From Agitococcus lubricus (GTDB taxonomy: Bacteria; Pseudomonadota; Gammaproteobacteria; Pseudomonadales; Moraxellaceae): 64,000 bases of DNA. How positions within the stretch are numbered: the first letter of the stretch is position 1; each line of letters opens with the position of its first letter. The stretch lies in contig NZ_QAON01000016.1 in the NCBI RefSeq assembly GCF_003051055.1, positions 1 through 64,000 of the forward strand, written 5' to 3'. The translations under genes and the position numbers were made by a program. Below are positions 16,314 to 24,506 of this stretch, piece by piece. Under the pieces are notes generated by a model. That model saw only the letters and a program-made list of their open reading frames with translations. It did no database searches and was not told the DNA's origin.

Positions 16314-17045
16314 TTATTCCTTGTATTTGAACTCAATCGGACTATTACTTTGCGCACATTTATCAATCATGCGGTGTCTACCTAAAGTGTTTGCATACGG
16401 CATACGTCGTTGCGCATAGTTGATTAACCACTTAGGCATTGAACCTGAGCCGCCTGGGTCAGCATAACCCTCCATAATCAGCTCGACCGATTTGGGTGTT
16501 AAGGGTTTCATGCGTAACACCATCTCATAAGAGGGCATTCTGATGACACCTGGTTTGATGGGGATATAATCTGGTGCAGCCGTATAATTAACAATCAAAG
16601 CGCCTGTGCGTTCTGAATAGGGGGTGACGGTCGCACGGACAACGGCATCCCGTTGCGGTACACCAAAGGGGGTTTTTAATCTAAAATAATAGTAGTACTC
16701 GGTATCTGAGACGCGTTGTAACATCTTACTTTCAATCGCGTTCATATACCAAGCCGTCATATTATTGACATCAAACTCACAGCGAGCAACAGCTTCTAAG
16801 GGGGCATCAAAAATGGTGTGGGTTTTGAAAGAGCGATAACGGTAGTTATCTTCCTGTTTAGAATAGGTTTTAATTTTGTGGCGTTCGTCATTTTTAACGA
16901 GTGACCATTCTTGGGGGTTTTTGGTGTTATAAGGCAAATATTCGGTACTGTCATCATCATCATCACGCGCCGCCCATGCAGTCGCGCTTAATGTCAAGCA
17001 AATACCCAAAATGACAGCCTTTTTTTGTTTTGAGATATACGGCAT
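16314..17045 (-). CDS. Secreted START-domain lipid-binding-like protein
   Basis: This is a 243-residue protein with a clear signal peptide (MPYISKQKKAVILGICLTLSATAWAA). Five aspartates follow directly (RDDDDDS), encoded by a short GAT run. The remainder resembles bacterial START/SRPBCC domains: THTIFDAPLEAVARCEFDVNN, then YYYFRLKTPFGVPQRDAVV and a final amphipathic helix. START domains bind lipids or hydrophobic ligands in a deep cavity. The ligand here is unknown. It stands alone with its own terminator. The likely location is the periplasm or outside the cell. Confidence 0.8.
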   Translation of the reverse strand: MPYISKQKKAVILGICLTLSATAWAARDDDDDSTEYLPYNTKNPQEWSLVKNDERHKIKTYSKQEDNYRYRSFKTHTIFDAPLEAVARCEFDVNNMTAWYMNAIESKMLQRVSDTEYYYYFRLKTPFGVPQRDAVVRATVTPYSERTGALIVNYTAAPDYIPIKPGVIRMPSYEMVLRMKPLTPKSVELIMEGYADPGGSGSMPKWLINYAQRRMPYANTLGRHRMIDKCAQSNSPIEFKYKE

Positions 17046-17421
17046 AAATGTCTCTCCTAGAGTGACGATACTATAAGAATATCTAGTCGAACTGAAAATG
17101 GATTACTAGCATGATTAGGGGTATTTTTAGTATTTTATTTGTATTTTCGTGACTCAGAGAATGAGACAATCATTATTAATAATACATACTTTAGACAGAA
17201 GGCAGTTAATTCAGAAATGATTTTTTGTCTAGAATCAGCGCAATATAGGTTCTATCTAGGACTCTAGTCTAATAACTTTTCTGCAAAGTTTTGAATGTGA
17301 TTGATTGATATCTGATACCATTAACTGGCATAGATGATTTTTAGGACGTATTATCAGCTACTAACTAAAGGTAGGGTATGGAAGAACTATTATAAAACTA
17401 TAACTATAAAGAGGTTTAAGT
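17046..17421. other. AT-rich non-coding stretch upstream of the START gene and 3' of 6S RNA
   Basis: About 375 bp between the START gene and the 3' end of 6S RNA. No convincing ORF, tRNA or strong terminator was seen. It should hold the START gene's promoter near its left end and the 3' trailer of the 6S transcript at its right end. Confidence 0.5.
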
Positions 17422-17613
17422 TACTCCAGAATGCCGCTATCCATCGAGACCCTTGAACCCAGAGGTTCAAGGTGGAAACGAGCTTGAAACATTAGGCTTT
17501 CTGAACCAGAGGTCTTGCGACTTAGCAGACATGCTCACCGCGACAAAGCGTCATTTCCGTAAAAGAAAATATCGGCTCAGGGGACGTGACAGATTGGCGT
17601 ACATCCTAGAGAT
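17422..17613 (-). ncRNA. ssrS: 6S RNA
   Basis: Read on the minus strand, this segment carries the highly conserved 6S blocks. These are GTCCCCTGAGCCGATATTTT near the 5' side, GGTGAGCATG in the middle, and CCTTGAACCTCTGGGTTCAAGGG with GCGGCATTCTGG on the 3' side. The two ends pair to form the closing stem. 6S RNA mimics an open promoter and sequesters the housekeeping RNA polymerase in stationary phase. It lies just downstream of zapA on the same strand, the classical zapA-ssrS arrangement; the usual following gene (formyltetrahydrofolate cyclo-ligase) is absent. The 5' end is placed from the promoter and is approximate; the 3' end is estimated from pairing. Confidence 0.95.
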
Positions 17614-17619
17614 GACTTT

Positions 17620-17647
17620 AGTATATCCAACTCAATACTATATGCAA
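17620..17647 (-). promoter_or_regulatory. Sigma-70 promoter of 6S RNA
   Basis: On the minus strand TTGCAT (17642-17647), a 16-bp spacer and TATACT (17620-17625) precede the predicted 6S start at about 17613. Spacing and -10 match are good. Confidence 0.75.
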
Positions 17648-17718
17648 TCTTTTTTGTGCTAAGCGCTTAGAGAATCATCACTTGTTTAGGAAATGTCTCA
17701 GTAGCAGCCTATAAAGCC

Positions 17719-18006
17719 TCAGTTTGCTAAGGCTTTATCAATTTTAGTCGTCAAAATTTGCAGTGCTTGACCAATTTTTTGTGCGGTATCAGCTTGTTGG
17801 TTGCGTTCAAATAGTTCGTGACAGATATTTAACGCGGCGAGTACGGCAACACGGTCACTTTCTAGGCTCCGACTAGCATTACGAATCTCTCGCATTTTTT
17901 CATCCAAGTACACGGCGGCTTTTTTAAGAGTTTCTTGTTCATTCGCAGGGGATTGAATACGGTACACTTTGTCTAAAATGGTAATTTCTACGGTTTCAAT
18001 TGACAT
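17719..18006 (-). CDS. zapA: Cell division protein ZapA
   Basis: ZapA binds and cross-links FtsZ filaments at the division ring. The 95-residue protein begins with an ETVEITILDKVYRIQSP beta segment and continues into a long helix (EQETLKKAAVYLDEKMREIR...). The segment ESDRVAVLAALNICHEL is typical of the family. It lies between a ZapB-like coiled-coil gene and 6S RNA on the same strand. Confidence 0.94.
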   Translation of the reverse strand: MSIETVEITILDKVYRIQSPANEQETLKKAAVYLDEKMREIRNASRSLESDRVAVLAALNICHELFERNQQADTAQKIGQALQILTTKIDKALAN

Positions 18007-18182
18007 GGTTCAACTCCAATACACGGATAAACAAGCACAGTGACCGTTTGGCTAAAGACGGTTTATCGGTGTTTTTGGTCATAAAAAATAGATTCATTTA
18101 GATAGTGTCTTATTACTGAGCAAAAACCATCCATAGAAAGTGTTAAGCCATGTAAAAATTAGTGTACTATCTTAAAATGTCC

Positions 18183-18467
18183 TCAAGACTCAGGCGTCTC
18201 TAGCGCTTTTAAGCGTAAAATAATGGCCTCAACACGCGCACGTGCTAAATCATTTTTACGAGATAATTCGTCACGCTCCGCGACTAAGGCCGCTTCTTTG
18301 CTGCGTAAGTGTTGGTTTTCTTGCGCCAAAGTTTCTACTTTTGCGCGCAAGGTTTGCGCCTCACTCGCTGCGAGCTTGAGCGTATTGTTTTCGGCACTCA
18401 AGGCTTGAGTTTTTTGTATAAGGCTATCAATTCGCGCATTGAGCGCTCGGATGTCTTGTTCCAGCAT
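18183..18467 (-). CDS. ZapB-like coiled-coil protein (TIGR02449 type)
   Basis: This is a 94-residue protein that is almost one continuous coiled coil (leucine/alanine heptads from residue 2 to about 88), without signal or membrane segments. Proteins of this shape are commonly encoded beside zapA in Pseudomonadales and annotated as TIGR02449 family or ZapB-like. A role in stabilising the division ring with ZapA is inferred from size, coil and position. The start codon lies 77 bp from the divergent ygfB gene, so promoters must share that gap. Confidence 0.8.
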   Translation of the reverse strand: MLEQDIRALNARIDSLIQKTQALSAENNTLKLAASEAQTLRAKVETLAQENQHLRSKEAALVAERDELSRKNDLARARVEAIILRLKALETPES

Positions 18468-18544
18468 GTTAATGGTCGCACTACAAGATTTTGGCGGCTA
18501 ATATAGATTTTATTATTAACCTAGGTCAATCAGAGATTTTTATT

Positions 18545-19123
18545 ATGCACCCCGTTGCCACAACTCCCAGCTTGCAAGACCTCAAACAATTGTTACAAGA
18601 TTTGCAATTGACCTCAAGTGCCAGTGAAATTCATGGCTTTGTCTCAGGCTTGTTGGCAGGTGGTGTGCGCCTTAATCGACAGCAACTCATCAAAATCTTA
18701 GAAGCGCATACCGAAGCGGATCAAGCCTTTGATGAAAAGCTCATTGCTAGTTTATGGCAAATGCAATTAGCAACGCTAGAGAGTTTAGGGGCATCTGAGC
18801 TGATTTTTGTACCTTTATTGCCGTCTGATGATGAAATATTGACAGAACGTGTGAGCGCGTTAGCAGATTGGTGTCAAGGGGTGTTGGCTGGGTTTGGTTT
18901 GGCTGTACGTGGTGATGATGGTCGTTTGCAGTCGGAAGATATTCAAGAAACCTTACAAGACTTAGTCAATATTGCTCATGTGGGTGGCGATATGGGAGAG
19001 ACGGAAGAAGATGAAGCCGCTTATATGGAGTTGTTTGAATTTGTTCGCTTGGCAGTGATACATTTATTTGAGGAAATGTCGCCAACAGAAGAACATCGTA
19101 TGCAACATGAACAGCTCCACTAA
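18545..19123 (+). CDS. ygfB: UPF0149 family protein YgfB
   Basis: This 192-residue UPF0149/YecA-like protein has conserved segments SASEIHGFVSGLLAGG, LADWCQGVLAGFGLAV and ADVGGDMGETEEDEAAYMELFEF-type acidic C-terminus. The ORF is open upstream to 18491, but the ATG at 18545 matches the family's start. It leads ygfB-pepP-ubiH-ubiI, an old gene order linking it to ubiquinone genes. In Pseudomonas aeruginosa YgfB is known to influence ampDh3 expression and beta-lactam resistance; whether that holds here is open. Confidence 0.9.
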   Translation: MHPVATTPSLQDLKQLLQDLQLTSSASEIHGFVSGLLAGGVRLNRQQLIKILEAHTEADQAFDEKLIASLWQMQLATLESLGASELIFVPLLPSDDEILTERVSALADWCQGVLAGFGLAVRGDDGRLQSEDIQETLQDLVNIAHVGGDMGETEEDEAAYMELFEFVRLAVIHLFEEMSPTEEHRMQHEQLH

Positions 19124-19144
19124 AATGACGACGTGAGACCACTT

Positions 19145-20464
19145 ATGCAATCTTTAATTCCAAAACAACAATATGCCTTACGTCGTAATGCCTTAATGCA
19201 GTGGATGGGGGCAGACTCGATTGCCATTTTACCTGCAGCGCCTCAGCATATTCGTAATCGTGATGCCGATTATCGTTATCGACAAGACAGTGATTTTTAT
19301 TATTTATCGGGTTTTGCAGAGCCTGAGGCGGTGTTGTGCATTATTCCTAATCGGCCACAAGGCGAGTTTATTTTATTTTGCCGTGAGCGTGACCGTGAAC
19401 GCGAGATTTGGGACGGCTATCGTGCAGGCTTAGAAGGGGCTATAGAATTATATGGGGCAGATGATGCCTATCCTTTCAGTAAGCTGGACGAAATTATCCC
19501 GAGTTTGATTGAAGGTAAAAAGCGTTTATATGTCAATTTAGGTGCGCAAGCAGATTTCGATGCCCGCGTCATGACATGGGTAAATAACTTACGTGCCAAA
19601 GCGAGGCAAGGTGCAAAAGCGCCTGCTGAATTTGTCATGCTTAATCATTTATTACACGAACTACGTTTATACAAAAGCGCCGATGAGCTGCACGTGATGC
19701 GTAAAGCGGCAACAATCAGTGCAAACGCCCATATTCGTGCCATGCAAAAAGCAAAGCATGGTCTGTATGAGTATGAATTAGAAGCAGAAATTATCCATGA
19801 ATTTATGCGTAACGGCTGTGTTGCGCCTGCCTATAACACCATTGTTGGCTCAGGGGCTAATGCCTGTATTTTGCATTACATTGATAATCGGAGACAAATG
19901 CAGCATGGCGACTTAGTGCTCATTGATGCAGGTGCAGAACTTGACCATTATGCGGCTGACATTACCCGCACATTCCCTGTCAGTGGACGCTTTTCTGCTG
20001 AGCAAAAAGCGATTTACGAGATTGTGTTGGCAGCACAATTAGCGGCCATTGATGCGGTGCATCCAGATAACCATTGGGACAAACCACACAGTGTTGCCGT
20101 TGAAATATTGACCCAAGGTTTGTTAGAGCTGGGATTATTACAAGGCAGTTTAAGTGACAACATCGAGCAAGGGCTGTATCGTGAATTTTATATGCACCGA
20201 ACAGGTCATTGGTTAGGTATGGATGTACACGATGTTGGCGATTATAAAGTGGCTGAAGAATGGCGACAGCTAGAAGCAGGCATGGTGCTCACCGTAGAGC
20301 CGGGTTTGTACATTGCGCCTGACAACCAAAAAGTCGCTGCCAAGTGGCGTGGTATAGGTGTGCGTATTGAAGATGATGTCTTGGTGACTAAAAATGGTCA
20401 TGAAGTCCTGACGTCGGCAGCCCCCAAAGCGGTTGCTGATATTGAGCAATTGATGCGAGGTTAA
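19145..20464 (+). CDS. pepP: Xaa-Pro aminopeptidase P
   Basis: PepP is a cytosolic metallo-aminopeptidase that removes the N-terminal residue before proline. An N-terminal AMP_N domain (1-135) precedes the pita-bread catalytic domain. The dinuclear metal ligands can be read in order: LIDAGAELDHYAADITR (two Asp), HRTGHWLGMDVHDVG (His), LTVEPGLYI (Glu) and RIEDDVLV (Glu). I use the ATG at 19145; a GTG at 19133 is in frame. It lies 21 bp after ygfB and 3 bp before ubiH. Confidence 0.96.
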   Translation: MQSLIPKQQYALRRNALMQWMGADSIAILPAAPQHIRNRDADYRYRQDSDFYYLSGFAEPEAVLCIIPNRPQGEFILFCRERDREREIWDGYRAGLEGAIELYGADDAYPFSKLDEIIPSLIEGKKRLYVNLGAQADFDARVMTWVNNLRAKARQGAKAPAEFVMLNHLLHELRLYKSADELHVMRKAATISANAHIRAMQKAKHGLYEYELEAEIIHEFMRNGCVAPAYNTIVGSGANACILHYIDNRRQMQHGDLVLIDAGAELDHYAADITRTFPVSGRFSAEQKAIYEIVLAAQLAAIDAVHPDNHWDKPHSVAVEILTQGLLELGLLQGSLSDNIEQGLYREFYMHRTGHWLGMDVHDVGDYKVAEEWRQLEAGMVLTVEPGLYIAPDNQKVAAKWRGIGVRIEDDVLVTKNGHEVLTSAAPKAVADIEQLMRG

Positions 20465-20467
20465 ACA

Positions 20468-21673
20468 GTGCAGCATACACAGGTCATTATTGTGGGCGGT
20501 GGCATGGTAGGATTAACCTTGGCACTCCTGTTAGCACAACATCCCTTTGACATTACTCTATTAGAGGCCGTTCCCTTACCTCCCCTAAACATCCATGAAC
20601 CATTACCGTATCGTCCGAGTTTTGATGCGCGTAATACCGCCTTGTCTCGCCGTACCGTAGCCACGTATGAAGCATTGGGGATATGGCAAGCATTGCAGCA
20701 GTATGCGACGCCGATTCATCATATTCATATTTCGGAGCAGGGTGGTTTTGGTATCTCGCGTTTACATGCTCAAGAGGAAAAAGTAGAGAGCTTTGGCCAA
20801 GTCATTGAAAATGCATGGCTAGGGTTGGTTTTGTTAGCGGCCGTCAAAAAAAATAGCCGTATTCGTCTGTTAGATGGGGCGACGGTGACAGGTCTAAACA
20901 CCACAGCAAGCCATGCCACCGTCAGTTTTAATTATCAAAACCAATCCCAACAACTCAGTGCGCCTTTAGTGGTTGCCGCAGATGGTGCAGACTCCCTTTG
21001 CCGTCAGCTATTAGGCGTCATGGCAACCCGTCATCATTATCAACAAACGGCTTTAGTCACTACCGTACAAACCCATCTGCCACACCAGCAAACCGCGTTT
21101 GAACGCTTTACGGCACAAGGTCCTTTGGCCTTATTGCCACTACCCGATAATCGTCGTTCTATGGTGTGGACAGTACCAACGGGACAAGAAACAACCTTAA
21201 TCAACTGCACAGACGAGGAATTCCTGCACCAGTTGCAACATACCTTTGGCAATCGTGCGGGTAAGTTTGTTAAAACAGGCAAACGTTTTGCCTATCCCTT
21301 AGTCCAAGTATTGGCGGCGCAACAAGCCTTGCCTAGGGTCGTGATATTAGGCAATGCGGCTCACACCTTACATCCTGTAGCGGGGCAGGGCTTTAACTTA
21401 TGTTTGCGTGATTGTTTGGTACTCCGTGATAGTTTAGTCAAACAACAAGAAGCACAAGCAGATATTGGTGATTTTGTGCATCTCAAAGCCTATGAGCAAG
21501 CGCGTTTAATCGACCAACAACGTGTGATTCGTTTTTGTGATGGCGTAGTACGTGGTTTTTCAAATCAACACATGGGCTTACGCTTAGCACGTAATTTAGG
21601 ATTGTTAGCCTTTGATGTAATGCCGAATGCCAAACAAACGGTCGCGAACTATGCCATGGGTTTAAGCGTATGA
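20468..21673 (+). CDS. ubiH: 2-octaprenyl-6-methoxyphenol hydroxylase-type FAD monooxygenase
   Basis: UbiH hydroxylates a ubiquinone ring precursor using FAD and O2. The 401-residue protein shows the Rossmann start VIIVGGGMVGLTLA, the RNTALSRRT family signature, the DG motif VVAADGADSLCRQ and the FAD-ribityl motif LGNAAHTLHPVAGQGFN. In the last motif the usual GDAAH has become GNAAH; this Asp contacts FAD ribose, so the change is mildly unusual, though some UbiH proteins carry Asn. It starts with GTG, 3 bp after pepP, and overlaps the next gene by 4 bp. Confidence 0.92.
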   Translation: MQHTQVIIVGGGMVGLTLALLLAQHPFDITLLEAVPLPPLNIHEPLPYRPSFDARNTALSRRTVATYEALGIWQALQQYATPIHHIHISEQGGFGISRLHAQEEKVESFGQVIENAWLGLVLLAAVKKNSRIRLLDGATVTGLNTTASHATVSFNYQNQSQQLSAPLVVAADGADSLCRQLLGVMATRHHYQQTALVTTVQTHLPHQQTAFERFTAQGPLALLPLPDNRRSMVWTVPTGQETTLINCTDEEFLHQLQHTFGNRAGKFVKTGKRFAYPLVQVLAAQQALPRVVILGNAAHTLHPVAGQGFNLCLRDCLVLRDSLVKQQEAQADIGDFVHLKAYEQARLIDQQRVIRFCDGVVRGFSNQHMGLRLARNLGLLAFDVMPNAKQTVANYAMGLSV

Positions 21674-22872
21674 AGGTAGATCTTATCATTGTTGGCGCAG
21701 GAATGGTGGGTAGTTTGTTAGCCGCCGCCTTAAAGCCATACGCACTTAACATTGCCTTGATTGACCAAAGTCCGCCTTTAGAACCCGTCCATGATGCGCC
21801 TTATGAACCGCGTGTGTCCGCCTTAACGCTGGCAAGCCAACGTATATTGATGCATGTGGGAGCATGGCCAATAGTCGCCAGTCATCGTATTGCCCCGTTT
21901 ACTACCATGTATGTTCGTGAGCAAGAAGGCCGTGCCGAACTTCATTTTGCTGCTAAAGATTTAGGCCAGACCCATTTAGGTCATTTAATAGAAAATCCGT
22001 TATTACAATGGAGTCTGACAACGGTTGCTCAACAACAAAGTGCATTACACTATTTTGCGCCAGACAGCGTGGTCGAGTTTATACCGCTCGCTCAGGGTTG
22101 GCGTTTAATATTGGCCAGTGGGGAAGTATTGGACGCTCCGTTGGTGGTGGGTGCAGATGGTGCTTTTTCCTCAGTACGCCAAGCAGCCAATATTGGCGTG
22201 GCAACATGGGATTACCATCAGCAAGCGCTTGTATGTACAGTGCAAACAGAAAAGCCACATGAGGCTTGTGCGCGCCAGATTTTTTTGCCAACGGGGCCTT
22301 TGGCTTTTTTACCGCTGTCAGCACCAGATTACTGTTCTATCGTTTGGTCGGCTACAAATGAAGAGGCTAAACAATTATTGAGTCTATCTGATGACGAGTT
22401 CAAACAGCAACTGGCCAGAGCCTTTGCCTATCAATTAGGCGATGTGCTGAGTGTAGACCGCCGTCATGCGTTTCCTTTAGTGGCTAGACACGCAGAGCGT
22501 TATTATGGTCAAGGCGTGGTGTTGATTGGCGATGCAGCACACACCATTCATCCCTTAGCAGGTCAGGGGGTTAATTTGGGCTTTTTAGATGCTGCCGTAT
22601 TAGCTGAAGAAATAGGACGCGCTTTAGCACGGGGTTTGCCACTGGCACATCCACAAGTGTTGAGTCGTTATAGCCGCCGTCGTCGTGGCCATAATGCCAT
22701 GATGATGCATAGCATGACGGGTTTAGAACGTTTATATGCGGCTAAATTACCCGCGCTGATTATGGCGAGAAACGAAGGTGTGAGTTTTGTTAATCAGCAA
22801 CAATGGCTTAAGCAATTATTTGAACAACACGCAATGGGCTTGAGTGGCGACCTACCAGCGCTTGCAATTTGA
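21670..22872 (+). CDS. ubiI: UbiI/UbiF-type ubiquinone hydroxylase
   Basis: This is a second FAD monooxygenase of the UbiH/COQ6 family, paralogous to the preceding gene. Motifs are LIIVGAGMVGSLLA, YEPRVSALT, VVGADGAFSSVRQ and LIGDAAHTIHPLAGQGVNLGFLD (canonical GDAAH, unlike its neighbour). The gene order ygfB-pepP-ubiH-ubiI (visC) favours UbiI, the C5 hydroxylase. UbiF, the C6 enzyme, cannot be excluded from sequence alone. It overlaps ubiH by ATGA, indicating co-translation. Confidence 0.88.
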   Translation: MKVDLIIVGAGMVGSLLAAALKPYALNIALIDQSPPLEPVHDAPYEPRVSALTLASQRILMHVGAWPIVASHRIAPFTTMYVREQEGRAELHFAAKDLGQTHLGHLIENPLLQWSLTTVAQQQSALHYFAPDSVVEFIPLAQGWRLILASGEVLDAPLVVGADGAFSSVRQAANIGVATWDYHQQALVCTVQTEKPHEACARQIFLPTGPLAFLPLSAPDYCSIVWSATNEEAKQLLSLSDDEFKQQLARAFAYQLGDVLSVDRRHAFPLVARHAERYYGQGVVLIGDAAHTIHPLAGQGVNLGFLDAAVLAEEIGRALARGLPLAHPQVLSRYSRRRRGHNAMMMHSMTGLERLYAAKLPALIMARNEGVSFVNQQQWLKQLFEQHAMGLSGDLPALAI

Positions 22873-23059
22873 TTATTATCAAGACAAGTGAGCGTTTTAT
22901 CACGATAAAGCTCTCATAAAACGGCTAGAAATTTTTGCGAAAACGCGTAAAAATTTATCCATCCCCTGTGCGGTCGAGAAAATGAACGGCAAAAGCGCAA
23001 TGACAACGTGCCAAAGCAAGTCTACTCGTCTGCACTGACCTAAACATGAGGAGCGTAAC

Positions 23060-23368
23060 ATGTCGACGAATGACTTCGATGATGAATTTGATGAAACCGC
23101 AGACCCTGTAGATGATGAGCCTGAGGGTGGCGATGAGGATATCGTCCTAGACGCCGAAAGTGGTGAACCTGCCCCTAAAGAAAAGGACATTGATTTGACC
23201 GATGCAGAAACCTTAACCGTTTCTAGCAAAGAAGCAGCGCGTCGGCAGTTAGAGGAAGACATGGAACGCTTTTTAGCTTCAGGTGGACGAATCCGTGAAA
23301 TTCCACCCGATGAAAGTGCAGACCCACCTAAACGTCCTACCAGCAGTTATGGTTCTAAACCTATCTAA
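23060..23368 (+). CDS. sutA: SutA-like RNA polymerase-binding regulator
   Basis: This is a 102-residue, highly acidic and probably largely disordered protein with a conserved C-terminal block. The acidic N-terminus (residues 2-45) is rich in Asp/Glu. A helix follows (EAARRQLEEDMERFLASGGR), then a tail REIPPDESADPPKRP closing with SSYGSKPI. This layout, acid-helix-DPPK(R/K)P-YGSxPI, matches SutA, which in Pseudomonas aeruginosa binds RNA polymerase and shifts transcription during slow growth. A good ribosome binding site (GAGGAG-type) precedes the ATG. The naming rests on remembered family motifs. Confidence 0.82.
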   Translation: MSTNDFDDEFDETADPVDDEPEGGDEDIVLDAESGEPAPKEKDIDLTDAETLTVSSKEAARRQLEEDMERFLASGGRIREIPPDESADPPKRPTSSYGSKPI

Positions 23369-23708
23369 ATCAACAACAGCGCTTGTGTGAGTGGTCATAC
23401 AAGCTGCTGTCTGCTCATGTACAAAATATCTCAGGATGTTGTTATCAACAAAACACGTTTATCAAGCCTAAGCTAGGTGACTTACATCCTATTGGCCAAA
23501 AAATCTGTCTTTGCTTGCGTTGAAGCAATATTCAAGTGGTTTTTACTCGCGTATGTTTTTGTGTGCTGACCACGCTTATCACAGAGGGCGGTTATGTCCA
23601 AACGCTGAAACAGCGCGCAGTTGACTCATCAGCCATCATTTTTCATCCTAGATGACGCATAACAGCGTATGCTTATGCTTGCGTATACCGTATGGAGGAC
23701 TGTAATCA
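23369..23708. other. Non-coding gap between sutA and mazG
   Basis: A 340-bp stretch without a convincing ORF. A bulged inverted repeat lies just after sutA (CAGC-GCTTGT at 23377-23386 against ACAAGC-TGCTG at 23399-23409) but lacks a T tract. A GGAGG ribosome binding site at its right end serves the GTG start of mazG. No RNA gene was recognised. Confidence 0.5.
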
Positions 23709-24506
23709 GTGGCACACTATACCTTAGAAGATTTATTAAAGATTATGGCGCAGTTGCGTGGTAGCAATGGCTGTAATTGGGATAAAGCGCAAACGTTTGC
23801 CTCGTTAGCACCTTATGCCATTGAGGAGGCTCACGAAGTTGCCGAGGTAATAGCCGAGCAAAAATATCATCTGTTAGCAGATGAGTTGGGCGATTTATTG
23901 TTGCAAGTTGTCTTTCAGTCACAAATTGCCTCAGAGCAAGGATTATTTAGCTTTGCCGATGTGGTGCAAGCCATTAGTGAAAAAATGGTTCGTCGGCATC
24001 CGCATGTCTTTAATGAACAACAAGATTTATCGCCAGAACAAGTCAGTGCACAATGGGCGCTGATTAAAGCGCAAGAGCCAAGTACACATAAAGCGCGTCG
24101 TTATTTATTGGAGCATGTGGCCACAGGGCAGCCTGCATTGACCCGTGCCGAAAAGCTACAAAAACAAGCGTCTAAGGTGGGCTTTGATTGGCATGACCCC
24201 AACGCAGTAATCGCTAAATTGCGTGAAGAATTAGACGAAGTAGAGGATGCCATTGCCCATAGTCCAGCGACGATTGCTGAGGAGCTTGGGGACTTATTAT
24301 TTTGTGTGGTGAATCTAGCGCGGCATCTCCGTGTAGATGCAGAACAATGCCTAAAACTCGCAAACAGTAAATTTACCCGCCGTTTTAATTTTATAGAAGA
24401 CCACTTGCAACAGCAGGATAAAACCTTTAGTCAAACGAACCTTATAGAAATGGAACAGCTTTGGCAGTTAGCAAAACAAGCAGAGTCTGATTATGGCACT
24501 CATTGA
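23709..24506 (+). CDS. mazG: Nucleoside triphosphate pyrophosphohydrolase
   Basis: MazG hydrolyses NTPs to NMP and pyrophosphate, cleaning the nucleotide pool and lowering ppGpp under starvation. Two MazG modules are visible. The first has GCNWDKAQTFASLAPYAIEEAHE with the metal-binding ExxE, then LADELGDLLLQVVFQ. The second shows KLREELDEVEDA and EELGDLLFCVVNLARH. The length (265) is normal. A GTG start is supported by GGAGG upstream. The 3' end overlaps moaA by 14 bp. Confidence 0.96.
   Translation: MAHYTLEDLLKIMAQLRGSNGCNWDKAQTFASLAPYAIEEAHEVAEVIAEQKYHLLADELGDLLLQVVFQSQIASEQGLFSFADVVQAISEKMVRRHPHVFNEQQDLSPEQVSAQWALIKAQEPSTHKARRYLLEHVATGQPALTRAEKLQKQASKVGFDWHDPNAVIAKLREELDEVEDAIAHSPATIAEELGDLLFCVVNLARHLRVDAEQCLKLANSKFTRRFNFIEDHLQQQDKTFSQTNLIEMEQLWQLAKQAESDYGTH

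Noticed and set aside
17453-17662. A 69-codon plus-strand ORF
   Set aside because: It runs antisense across 6S RNA conserved blocks, has no ribosome binding site and no family resemblance.
22900-23262. A 120-codon Ser-rich minus-strand ORF opposite sutA
   Set aside because: It is a frame shadow of the Asp/Glu-rich sutA gene; the Ser-rich translation is the expected complement.
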